From Malania oleifera (lineage: Eukaryota > Streptophyta > Magnoliopsida > Santalales > Ximeniaceae), in NCBI RefSeq assembly GCF_029873635.1, contig NC_080423.1:102796991-102860990 (forward strand): a stretch of DNA of 64,000 bases. The letters are read 5' to 3'. The notes beneath the pieces were generated by a model. That model was not told the DNA's origin and made no database searches. It saw nothing but the letters and a program-made list of their open reading frames with translations. Shown here piece by piece: positions 22,701 to 36,000 of the stretch. How positions within the stretch are numbered: position 1 is the stretch's first letter; the number at the start of each line of letters is the position of its first letter. The translations under genes were made by a program, and so were the position numbers.

Positions 22701-24894
22701 GGGTTAGTAACCACGAGCTTAGTAGACATCCTTAATCTACCCTTACTCCTAAGGACTCTTAATATGTGATTTTGCTATGCATGCATATGCACTATTGTCA
22801 TGAACATATTCCCTACTATAAGTAATCTCTTTATCTAGAGTAACCATCACAAGACACACCATTTCAACATCGTTTCAGCAAAGCAACTGCCAGTTTCCAG
22901 CTTGGCCAACCATTTCATAAAGCGGAGATACCCTGTAGAGGTTTAAGACCTTTCAGCCAAGGTAGTTGCAATCCCTATTTACTCAAATCTCACAATTTCA
23001 CAAGCACGAACAGCATCCATTGCTATGGCACCTCCCACTATGTCACATAATAGGAATTTGATAGATACACACTTAGGTTGTGCCGTAGCAAACAAGCAAC
23101 CATCTTCCTTACAGGACCAGTAGTTGCAACAAATAAATTTTCCAACTACTTAAATATGTAGCTATGAGAACCAAGGAGAACACATGTTCCAATATATTTT
23201 AATAAGCAAAAAATGCAAATTTTGAAATCCTTCCCTATTAGTATTTAAGTACATACAAGTGTCTATTTTCTTCCTTGAGAAACTCCATTTTTTAAACCCA
23301 AATTCCCTAGATGAATGAATAAATATTAAAATATCTACCTTGATTATTAGCTTCTCCAATATGTTTTGATGCTTCTATGAATTTTCTATTTTTTCCTAAT
23401 TTCGCCTGAATTTTCCTGATTTTTCTTAACTTTTTGCAGGATTTCCCCCCCTTCCTTCTCTTTTTCTCTATTTCTTCCCTCTCTTTATTTCTCTTGGACT
23501 AGGGTTCTCAACAATGGTAACCGTTATTTGTATTGTTGTGGCTGCAATTGTTATTGTTGGAAGCAGTAAAACAAGAAATCAACCACTTGTTGTTAGTGGG
23601 CTCTTAATGTGCTTCCAAGTGTGTCCTGTGTCCATTCCTGGCTTCAACAGTGTCCAACTCTTGTTTTCAACAGTGTTAAACTCATATACTATTCAAATTT
23701 AATACATACAGTTTCATCTCATCCAAGCCCCTCCCACCACTAATAAATTTAATTTGAGTCCCTAATATATTAACTTGAATGGTACATTCTAATTTACACA
23801 TAAATAATGCACAATATGCTTGATATAAATCCATTCAAGGCAAAAGGATGCAAAGAACTATGTAATTTAAGAAATTAAATTTAAGTTTACCGGCATTGAG
23901 TGAGTTTTGGGATTTTTGAAGATGTTAGGTGTTTTGGTTGTTCAATGAAAGAAAATGCAATTGATATTCTGGCAAGAACTTAAATCAAACACTCATCCTT
24001 TATGAAACGAAGTCTAGCATGTTCTAGAAACTTTATCTAATTTGGACAATTGAGTGCATAAAAGTCAACTTTTCTCCTCATTTTTTAACCACTTTGTTTA
24101 AGATGTTTTTTAACTTGGCAATTGATCTGAATTATTTATCTTGATGGTTTTGGTGATATATGGCCCTTGTTATTTGTTTGATATTCTTCACAGTTTTCTG
24201 GTTTTTTTAAGGTTAGTTTAATGTCATTTGGATTTTTCCATGAGAATTAAAAAGTGGCACCGAAGCTATTTGATGCATGGCGTTGCCTTTTTGGATCACC
24301 ATTGCTATGCTTGTTAGAATTTATAGGAGCATGCTATTTTTTGCAGGAGGCTACTGTTTTTGACTCCACTAATTTATTAAAATCTCACCTGCATGGGAAG
24401 AAACCACTTATGTAATTTAAATTTTTGGGGTCAAGTTTTTTTTAAGAGAAGGGTAGATAACAGGAAAAATTAAATTTGGGGCATTGTTGTGCTGCTGTAC
24501 AAATCCCTTTGTAATTAAATATTGTTGCTGATTATGCATTGATAAAATATATAAGAAAGAAAGCGATGCTTCTCAGCCAATCTCGTATTTGAAACTAAGT
24601 CCAAGCCAACTCAACCCCAATTGCTAGTCTGGGTTGGTTTGGTAAACACATTCTGATTCTGCCATAGTTTAGAAAATGAGTACCAAGCTCTGCTTTAGTG
24701 GCAGTATCAGGGTATATGCCAGCAGGTGGGAAAGATGCAGCAATTATGCTGCTAGATATGATTTCATTGATCAGTGCAGTGGAGTAGAGGTGGTAATTGT
24801 GGTTTTAGAATGCCATTTATTTTGGGTTTCTTTCATGATGTGTTAAGAGCGTACAGTAGGCCTTGAGAAGAGATTACAGAGTTTAAATTTTTTA

Positions 24895-24932
<38 letters not shown>

Positions 24933-27900
24933 CAAGTACCTTAAATGAGTGGTTTGGCATACATTATTGCATAAACAGAAGCTTGATTCATGGGAATCCA
25001 AGGAGTTTTCTGATTAATTAGTTGCATTGTTGGTCATCCTGCATTGATTGTTCATAAATAATAGGTTACAAGATCAGAATCATGATTGAGATCAACTAGT
25101 TTAAAATTGCAAAGTTAAGTTTACTCAGTCTTGAGTGCAATTATTTGGGGCTAATTAAGGTTACTTATAGACTTGCTACAGCTAGAGAAAGAAATTGCAA
25201 AGATTTAGGTAATATAAAATGTATAAAAAACGAGAATGATATGTCTTTATCAAAGGAGAAGACATAAAAGAAAGATGGTGAAGATACTTTAATAAATTGT
25301 TTAATGAAAATCAAACTAAAAGGTTGAGCTTGGAAGTGACAAATGAGGAAAACTAAAAATATGAGATTTATTTGCAAAATTAGAGTCCTTAAAATTAAGG
25401 TGACTTTAAAAAAGATGAAAAATGGGATATCTATAGGACCAGATAACATACCAATTGAAGTTTGGAAATTTTTAAGGGATAAAGGAAGCATATGATTAGC
25501 TAACCTATTCAAAATTATTATAAAAACCAAGAAAATACCGGAGGAATGGAGGAAAAGCGCGTTAATATTTTTATCTTATTACTTTTATACAAAAACAATG
25601 GCGATAGTCAAAATTATAATAACTATCGTGGAATTAAGATTATGAGTTAACTGATGAAATTATGGGAAAGGGTAATTGGACAAGAATAAGACAAGAAACA
25701 AGAGTTTAGCGAATGAATTTGGTTTTAAGCCTAAGAGATCAACAAGAGAAGTTATTTATCTTTAAGAAGATTAATGGAAAAAGTTTAGGGAAAAGAAGAG
25801 GGACTTGCATATGGTTTTTATTGAATTAGAGAAAGCCTATGATACTCATCTAGGGAAATTCTTTGGTGGAAAATGGGCTTTAGAAAACAAAGGGAGTTTG
25901 CTGCAAATATATTGAGGTCATTAAGGATATATATTATAGAGTAATGACTAGCTTTAGCATTGTAGGAGGGGAATCTAGAGAATCTCCAATCACTGTAAGT
26001 ATACATTAAGGTTCTAATTTGAGTTCTTATCTTTTTGTTTTAGCGATTGATGAATTCATTACAAATATCCAAAATGAGATCCCTTGTTGTATGTTGTTTG
26101 CAGATGATATTGTCTTAATTGATGAAAGTAGGAGTGTTGTAGAATCTAAGTTAGAACTTTGGAGAACCATTTTAGAGTCTTAAGGTTTTAGGACAAGTAG
26201 GTATAAGACAAAATATATGAAATGTAATCTCAATAACATAATGGGGAGTATCGGAGTGAAGATTAAACTCAATAATCAAAAAATTAATGGCATTAGTAGA
26301 TTTAGATATCTTGGATCTATTATGCAAGGGGAAGGAGAAATTGAAGAAGATTGGGTGAAATGGAGGAGTGTGTCAAGTGTGTTGTGTGATCGTAGAATTC
26401 CATTAAAATTAAAAGGAAAGTTCTATAGGAACGCTATAAGGCCAGCCATGCTTTATGGATTAGAATGTTGGATGACTAAGAAAGTACATGTACAAAAAGC
26501 AAAAGTTGCTAAAATGCAAATGTTAAGGTGGATGAGTGGTGTAACATTAAAAGATATTAATTAACAAACTATACGCAATAGTCTAGGCATATCACTAGTT
26601 GAAGACAAGATAAGGAGGGGCGGCTTAGATATGGTTTGGACATTTGAAACACAGGCCTAGTAGCACACTTGTAAGGAGGAGTGAATTAGTTATTGTTTCT
26701 GGTATTAAAAGGGGTAGGGTAGACCTAAAAATTACCTGGAATGAGGTAGTCAGGAAGGATTTAATAGCTCTTAAGTTAGAGTAGGAAAATGCTCTCAATC
26801 AGGTGAATTGGCGGAAAAGGATTCTTGTAGCCAACCCACCTAGTTGGACTTAAGGCTTGTTGTTGCTGTTGTTAAATTTGCTCACCTCTAGAGCAACCAT
26901 GACATTTATCCAATAATTGGAGGATTTAAAATTTTAATGTAAAAGCTATTTAATTGATTTTAACTTGCAACTCAAAAGCAGAAAATGTGCTGTTTTGGAT
27001 TGTATTTTCATCGATATACTGAACTCAAGTATTTAATTTGCTCCATGTGATGAAATTCACTTCACACGATTAATGCAGTAGCTAACCTTTCATGTGGAAG
27101 GAGTTTGTTTTTCTTGCTTCCTTGTGGGTTTATGCTTCTGAAGCTTTTAAGGGAGTGTCTTGCTGATTTCCATACTGTGTTGTTTTTGTTTATTTGTTTT
27201 TCTGTTTAATTAGTTTTTTTCAGTGAGTACAAGTACATCTTTTCCTACTTTTCTAATGTTATGTTGTATTTCTCTCTTTCTCTTTAGTAAAATTATTCTT
27301 TAAAAAAAAAAAAAAGAATCCATGTAAATTGTGTTGAGAAAAAAGAAATTACGATGTGGAGGGAACTTGATAGCTGGCAACACAAGTACCTTGCATTAAA
27401 TGCTGTTTTCTTTTTCTTAAATCTTAAAACTTTGAAATGCTTTTGCACACTGCCTTATAGTTACTGTTACTGCTGTGAGTTTCTTTGCTTTTGTGGACAT
27501 GCATGAGATACTATGTGCTTATTATGATGTGCATGGACAGATGTTCTTAAAAGTGAATCAAACAATTTTATTCTCTTCACAGCAACTTGTCTCGGAGAAA
27601 GATCTGATAGTAAGAGAAGAAGCATGCCGTATTGGTTTGCTTTTTGGTGGTTTCACTGGTTCTTATCATGGCCTTAGATGTCTATTGAGAAGGTTGAGAA
27701 AGAAAGAAACCCCAATGAATGCGTAAGTTAGCAATTTTTTTTTTTCAAAAGGCAATTTATATTTTGATTACTGGTAGAATTGTACATGTGGTTGCACACA
27801 ACTGTTAAGAACAAGAGGAGAAAAAGGTGGGCTGGGGTAGAAAAAAAAGTAGGGAAACATAAATGCTTAAATAGTATTATAATTTATTTAAGGGGCTATT

Positions 27901-30900
27901 GCAGGGCCATGAAACTTTTAAGATAAAGCAATTTAATAAAAAAATTTATTTTTATAAGTGCTCAAGTTTTTACATAAAAGAAGTAAATTTTATTTTGTTT
28001 TTGGTATCTTGTTGCATTTTTTGTGGCCGTCAATGTACAATAGAGCCCATTCATTTTATGACTTGTTGGAGCAGAATTTTAGCAGGTTCAGTTGCAGGTT
28101 TATGTATTTTAGCTTTAGATGATTCAAGCCGGAGGCGTACTCTCACTTTGTATTTGTCGGCCAGGCTTGCACAAGTACAGTAAACCTCCGCTTTTTTTTC
28201 CAAATAATTTTTATTGCTTTATTGTTCTTCCAAGATAGGTTAATTGTTATTACTTTTTCTGTCATTGTAATTTTTATTACTTTTGTTATCAGTGTGCTTA
28301 TAATTCTGCAAAATCTAAAAACAAGTTTCACCTCTGGGGAAGCCATTGGAGACATGGAGATTCTTTACTCTTTGCTTTAGCATGTGCACAGGTAACACAA
28401 ACTAGGAAGCTGGTTTGTCAGGCTGTATATTTACTGTCAACTTGATTTATAGGTCTGTCTGCACTGAATGCTGCTTTTTATTCATTTTCATTCTTAATTT
28501 TTCCTGTTGTATACTCCATCTGTCTATGCAGAAAAGATCAACCAAAGAAATGTTTTTGACAACTTCTAAGTTACTCTTAGTTTTGCAGAATAATTATGTA
28601 GATCATTTTGTTAGCTATTCAGCATTGCTTCAACATGATGGAAATGGTTTCATTTACATAATAGGGATGCTTTGTCTGGAGAATTCAGCTAGCATAATTT
28701 AACCGCTTTTGCTATCAAAAAATATTTTAACTTGCTTTACTTCTTTCCTATATTTTAGCTTAGTAATCTTCCACATTTTTATGCCATGTACCCTCTTCAA
28801 TTAGAATGGGCACATTATTTATTTATTTATTTGGTATTGATTTCAATTGGATTGTAGCATATATAGCCTTGAAGTCATATATTTGAAAAGACGTAAGAAA
28901 TGGTTATGATCTAAAAATGCAAAAAATTTCAATAAAAAATAATGTTGAGTTGAAGTCATATATTTTGAAAAATTACAGAATTAAATAAATTTGTATTAGG
29001 GTATTTTTGAAAAAATGCAAATATGACTTATTTTCGTTCCATTATAGCCACTAGAAGAATACCAAATGTTGGAAGGAATCAAAACCAAGATTTGTCATTC
29101 CATGTTACTAAATAAATGCAGTAATTGCATACTGAAAGCGAGTCTGTTCCTGCCTTGATTCCATTCCTCCTTCAATTCCTTACTTGCTTCAGTCCCATTC
29201 TGCAAACCAACAGGGGGTCATTTCTTGGTTGATCATCAATTACAGATTGGGTACTCTAGACAGGCTTGACAAACTGGTCCAAAGGATAATGATTGTTGCC
29301 CTTCGTGCCTGGAACTCTAGGAACCAAGGGATCTCTTTTTCTATTGCTGTTTTTCCCCCCTGCTTTTCGAGTGCTATTCTAGTAGTCTTCTTTTTCTTGG
29401 CAAAATGAACTTCTTTGGATTATTAATCTGATTTCACAGGACAAAACTTTTCCTTTAACATGCAGATTGGTTTGGACATCAGTTATCTCTACCATGTTTT
29501 CTGGTTTAGAAATCAAGCATGTGATCATTTTCTTATTGTTGATGTTGCAACATCCCGGAGCGCGTGTGCCCCAGGGTGGCGAAATAAAATTCATATGTTT
29601 AAATTTTCGGGAAAAAAAAAAAAAGGAATGGAGTTGCCACTAACCTTTTAGTGTGGTTAGAACACTTGATTACTACCCAATTAAGAATAGAATCGGTCTG
29701 TGTTACCAAAGCCAGGATCGGGAGTTTGGTTTATGCGAGGGGAAGGTACGAGCACCCCCTACGCGCCCGTTCTTACGAATGGTACCTAATTAATTATGAA
29801 ATTATCCCAAAATAAATTTAAAAAGTCTTTTAGGTTACTCCTTTTGTGAATTTACAAAATGCACATGTACGTGAATGCCTCACACAAATATTTACATAAT
29901 AAATATATATTCCCTTAGAAACGGGGTACGTGAAGTTCAAAGAGCTCATATCATTTCATTAAAATCATAGGGATAAAATCAAAAATATTTAATAACAAAA
30001 ATATAATAATACTTAAATAATAACAAGTTAATACAAATACTAAAAATAACACAATTGAATATACGTATACTTCAAAATAGAATAATGATAGTAATAATAA
30101 TAATAATGATAACAGATACAATAATAATATTAAGCATGATAATGATAACACTAATAATAATATACAATAATAATAATAATAATAAATAATAATAAATAAT
30201 AATAATAATAATAATGATAATAAGTAATAATGGTAATAATAATAAAGATCACAGTAATAATGATAATAGTAATAAATATAATAATGATAATAAATAATAA
30301 CAATAATAATGATAATATTAATAATAAAAAACACCATAATGATGATAATAATAATGATAATAAATAATAATAGTAATAATAATAATAATACTAGTAGTAA
30401 TAATAATAATACTAATAGTAATAATAAATAATACAATAACGATAATAATAATAATAATAAATAATAATAATAATAATAGTAATAATAATCATATTAATAA
30501 ATACAATAATGATAATAATAATAAATAATAATAGTGATAATAATAACCATATTAATAGTAAAAATAATAATATTATTTATAATAGTAATAAAGATAATAT
30601 GCGTATTTTAATAATATGACACTTGCCTTAATATGAACACACAATCAATGATTTACATAATACATATAAAAACAAAATTACCAAAACGAAAGAAACAATC
30701 TACTAATCAAATTATGGAAACCAAGTAAACCTAAGATTAGCGACTAATTATACAAGGGCAAGAAGGTAGTGAAATTATGGAAACGAATTCAAATTATTCC
30801 TAATATGTAGACAATCAATATGGTAACTAAATACGAAATTATGGTAATAAATCAAAACAAAAATCAATATACCATTCTAAATTTTTTGCATGTTAAATAT

Positions 30901-33052
30901 AATAATAAAACATGATAACCATCTTACACGTGATATGATAATAAAAACCCTAATATGAATAATACACATTTGAATCAAGACCACAATAGTAAAAATCTTA
31001 CACATAATAAACACAAAAAAATAATAACAAAACCCTAAGAATACATATTAAACATTAAAAACAATATAAACTTTACAATATGAATATTAACATTTTAATA
31101 AATACCATCATAATAAAATCTTACAATATGAATATTACCCAAATAAATACAACGAATAACCACCACACCCTAAAAATAGATACTAAACATTAAATGAATG
31201 CAATAATAACTAAAACCCTAAAATACATACCATAATGACAAATACCCTAAATATTAAACCTATAATATAACGAAGAAAACCCTAAAATATTTTAATAAGT
31301 ACAACAACAACAAAAAGAATAAACATGGATATTTAAATGTAAAAATAGTAGAATCCCACAACTATAATATTAACACTTTAATGTATACAATAAAAGCCTA
31401 AATATGAAAACTAAATATATATTACAATAAATAATGCATTATAAGAAGAAAACCTAAAAGTTAAATATTAAAAATACCTGCATATACAATGAAAACCCAA
31501 ACATTAGATATTAGAACAAACCAAAACAAGAAAAGAAAAAAAAAAAATGCATGCATGTGTGTGTGTTGACTGCATGTGTGGAGACTCAGTGTGTGTGTAT
31601 GTTGCTGTGTGCATGAGTTAGTGTGTGTGCAGGTGTGTGTGTGGGTGTGTGTAGCAGGTGTGTGTTTAGGATATGTATTAGGTGGTGTAAGGGAGCTTAC
31701 CATTTGTGGCCATGGGGGGATACGACGCCGGAGTTGGGTTAAGACGGAGCCGGGAGGCAGTGGCTGCTGTTGGAGAAGGGGCGATCACAGTGGTGATGGC
31801 AGTCGTGCGACGTTGCCGGCCGTGAGGCGTTTACAGCTGGTCTGGTATGACGGTGCTGGAGCTGCGTGCGACCAGGATGGTGCAGGTTCGTCGGAGACGA
31901 TGGAGAAACAAGTGGCCGTCGTATGCCGGTGAGGATGATCGGAGCTGGGAGTATGGCAGAAGGACTTCGCCGGTAAAGAGAAGGTTGCCGGTGATGGTGC
32001 GGAGAAAGGAGAGGGGCTGTGCGTGGGAGGTTGAGAATGGATGGTGCTGTGGAAGCAGTGGGTGACAGCTGGTGTGGTGTGGCTGTGGCTGGGTATTGCT
32101 GTGAGGTGGCTGGGCGGGGACTGCAAGGTTGAGAGAGAGATGGACCGTGTGTGAAGGAAGAGCAACAGCGCTGCGTGGGGGAGTAGGAAGAAGGCTGTGG
32201 CTCGAAGAAAGCAAGGAGGGTTTCTTTTTTGTTGTGTCTCCACCCCCCCCCCCCCCCGGCTCCATGAATGCCCATTGCAAACTTCCTATTTATAAAAGAA
32301 GAACAAACCCTAAATATCTAAAACCCTAAGCTCCTCCTCTTTTTTTCTTTTTTATTATTTTTATTTTCTTGCTAACATAAAGCCCAAAAATAAAAAATAA
32401 AAATAAAGACTCTATCTAAAAAATTCCACGACTCTCAATTTTAAAATATCGGGACTCGCTTTAAAATAACCGGGACTTGGGACTCAATAACTGGGACTCG
32501 GTTTTAAGAACTGGGACTCTATCAGGACTCAGTCGGGTCCTCTCATTCCCGGGATAAAAAGTTGACTTCTAAGTACACCGGGTTTTCTCAGAAAGGCCTG
32601 GTTAAAATTTTTATGTCTACAGTTGACTTTATAATTTTTCATTTGGATTATTTTTTTATGTTAAGAGGCAGGTCTGTAGCCTTGAATGACCTGTTCTCAG
32701 TTAGCCTTCTTTCCTTGTATTCATACTTGTGCTTAATTATTGATTTATGACCTTCTTCCAAAAAAAAAATTGCAGTAGTCTTTAATAATAATAATCATAA
32801 TGTAAAAAACTAATTAATTAATTAACTAACTAATAATAAAAATAATCAAGTAATTGTGTTATCAAAGAGAATCAGTTAATCATAATATACAAACAAAAAC
32901 AAAAAATATAATTATTTTTATGATGATAATCATAATAATGAAACCAAGCAAATAATAATATATTTTTTGATAGTACTTTTTCTATGATAGCAATCATAAT
33001 AAAGAAAATATCATAATAATATTGTTTTTTATTATTGGATTTTAATATTTTG

Positions 33053-33084
<32 letters not shown>

Positions 33085-36000
33085 TACTTACTGATGGAAG
33101 CTCAATGATAGGGACATTTTGTATGTAGAGAGAGGCAAGTTTTGAATACCCATGTTTATGACTTTAAGGTACATCTTGCTCTTTTGGGGACTCCAAGATG
33201 TATGTTTGTATGTCACATAGGATTCCCACAAAAATAGTATTGGGGATGTGGCTCATATTCAGAGCGGATCACATGTACCGGAGGAAGCTACATGAAGCGA
33301 GGGACAATTGCATGAGAGGAGTCTGCAGGTCTGAGGGTAAACCGTTGACGATTACTGTTGGTGCAGATTATGTGATTTCAAATCGGGGGCTTGTAGATTG
33401 GGCTAAACCGGAGGGATTTCTCCGGGGATTGACACAGATATGGTTTAGATATACTCATGGTTTTAAATAACGGCCGTTACGTAGCGTAACGGCCGATACG
33501 TAACGAAAATCGGAGGCCCCGAAACCGATACGGGCCGATAATGCGGTTCGGAAAAAATTCACGGCCGTAACGGCCGTTACGGAGGCGTAACAGCACGTAA
33601 CGGCCGATTCTCCAACGTTACACTTCGTAACGTCCGTTACGGACCGTTACATGGCCGACAGGTCGCAGATTTGCTGAAGGATTTCTGCTGCAGGCAGCAG
33701 GCAGCAGGCAACAGGCAGCAGCGCTGCTTTCCCCCTCTCCCCAGTCCCCACACTCATCTGCCATTCAAAGGGTAAAATGGAAAGTTACAAACTGACCTTG
33801 AAAATTTGTTGGCGCTTGGCGGAAGCAATAAGAAGGCTTCGAAGCCTGAGAATGAGCACACCGAGGCTACCGAGCAGATCTACTCATCTTGCAGTTCCAG
33901 CAACTTGGCGAGTCACCAGCGACGGCGAAAGGTCTGCAGCAGCTCCGCCAGTCGTCGTAATCGGCACCTTCCTCCGCCAGTCGTCGCAGTCGCCACCAGC
34001 CAGCCTCTCGTTTTAAGCTTCGGAGGCTCGGAGCTTGGAGTCATCGCTGCTTTGTGCTTCGCAGTTCGCAGCCTTCGCTCCTTCGAGTTCCCTCGAATCC
34101 CTCCCCTCTCTCGGTCTGACTCGACTACCAGGCCCAGCGTATGAGACACTCTAACACTAACACTCAACACCCACAGCACTTTTCATTATGTTTTTTTTTT
34201 TTTTAAATTATATTTTGTTGTTCACAGCACTTTTCATTATGTTTTTTTTTTTAAATTATATTTTGTTGTTCCCACAGCACTTTTCATTATGTTTTTTTTT
34301 TTTTTAAATTATATTTTGTTGTTCCCACAGCACTTTTCATTCTGTTTTTTTTTTAAATTATATTTTGTTGTAAAATAGGTTTGTTAAATTGAATTAAAAA
34401 AAAAAAGTAATTTAATAGAGTAAAAAATTAGAAATCATTAATAATTATGTAAAATAAAATTTTCTTAATTTATAAATATTTTAATTGTATTATATTTTTT
34501 GAAAGATAATTATGAAAATTAATTCCATGACATAGCAAGCAATTATTAATAGTATATAATTAATATTTTTTAAGGTTAGTAAATAATTAATATTTACCAA
34601 TAATAATTGAAGCCTTTTTTATAATAATATTTGAATATCAATAATCCACTACTGCATTCACCATCTAAACAAAGCATTAAAATAATGTATGTACACAAGA
34701 CATCCATGTGATGGCATTTTATATTATCTAGGCTTAATTGAGCTCTATTTTTCACCATTCTTAAAGAATTCTAAGGAATACTCTGCACAATTATTATAAT
34801 ATTTAGTCTTAGGATTTGCCAAATTCTAAGGAATACTCTGCACAATTATTATAATATTTAGTCTTAGGATTTGCCAAACTTACAGAAATAAAATTAATTC
34901 ATGGCACCAATTGGCTAACATACTATTTATGTCAGCTGGACAAAGTGGTTATTTTGATAAAGAAGATATCATATTCACTCCCATCTATTGAAAAAATATT
35001 AAATAATGTTCATATTATAAAATTAAATTAAATTAAATAACATCTGTCACCCATTTTATGTTACATGTGTATCTACTTGCCATTTCTTGAGTAGGGTGAC
35101 CCTGTTTATTAATATTTTTTAAGTTTTAAAACATTATTTTGACCTTAAATTTAAAATTAGGTAAAATAAATGTTTACATCTATTTTTTGTTTTTAGTTAT
35201 CAAATAAAGTAAAAATTGATAACTTAATAATAAAAAAATTAACCTAATAGTTAATACATTAATAAATCTGATTTTTACTAATTACTACTGGAATTTGTAG
35301 AAAAATTTAATTTTAATCCATATACTGAGAAAATGCTTAAAAAATTAAATAGTCAATTTGTAATGTATGGATCTCTATTTGTGATGCTATGATGTATATG
35401 AAAGTAGAGCAAAAATCTTTTTCACCTGTTAATTTCTTATAGTTATAAATGAAAATAAAATCAAGCTATGAAAAATAATGAAAATATCTTTTTAAAGATA
35501 AAGGAATATATTTTTTTTGTAATAAAATATCTAATATTTTATAATTTTGTTTATTTAAATATAAAAATAATAAACATTACTTATTATTTTTAATCAAATA
35601 TTATACTTTATTTTTACGTAATAAGTATTTAAAATTAGGACTATTTAGTACTTATTATTTAATATTTACTAAATTACTAATTATATTATTCCTGTCATTG
35701 TAGAAAGGTTGTAACTTTGTATTTTCTTTATATTTTGTGTAGAGATCATCAAATTAAGTCTATCAATATGTCACGTGATAGAGGAAATGAAAACTTACCT
35801 AGTGAGGATATTGGATGGCATTTTGGTTCTGCGGTAGACGGTAATAGACATGTTATTATGTGTAAGTTATGTGGGAAGATAATCAAAGGGGGCATTACAC
35901 GCTTGAAACAACACTTGGCACATAAAAAGGGTCAAGTAGCTGGATGCTCAAATGTGACCACACAAGTAAGAGAACAAATGATGAAACATCTACAACAGTA

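Larger units (their letters stand above)
20144..27582 (+). other. Intron 1 of the TMEM135-like gene (7.4 kb)
   Basis: Donor AAG|GTTCGA, acceptor TTCACAG|CAACTTG. It holds AT-rich DNA (21600-21760), a (TA)n tract (24899-24930) and a dead LINE (25150-26875). The rest shows no identifiable gene; ORFs such as 22122-22313 and 22362-22652 lack family motifs. Confidence 0.7.

Noticed and set aside
29951-30436. 161-codon ORF on - made almost only of Leu, Ile and Tyr
   Set aside because: Direct translation of the (AAT)n microsatellite.
31461-32329. Overlapping ORFs of up to 178 codons on both strands in the solo LTR
   Set aside because: Composition is proline/histidine/serine-rich with no domain, several frames are open at once, and the stretch lies inside an LTR with defined ends. 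It is GC-skewed non-coding DNA.
30060-34372. CRISPR-like or other prokaryotic repeat arrays
   Set aside because: The repeats are microsatellites or short tandem units without regular spacers, in a plant nuclear context.
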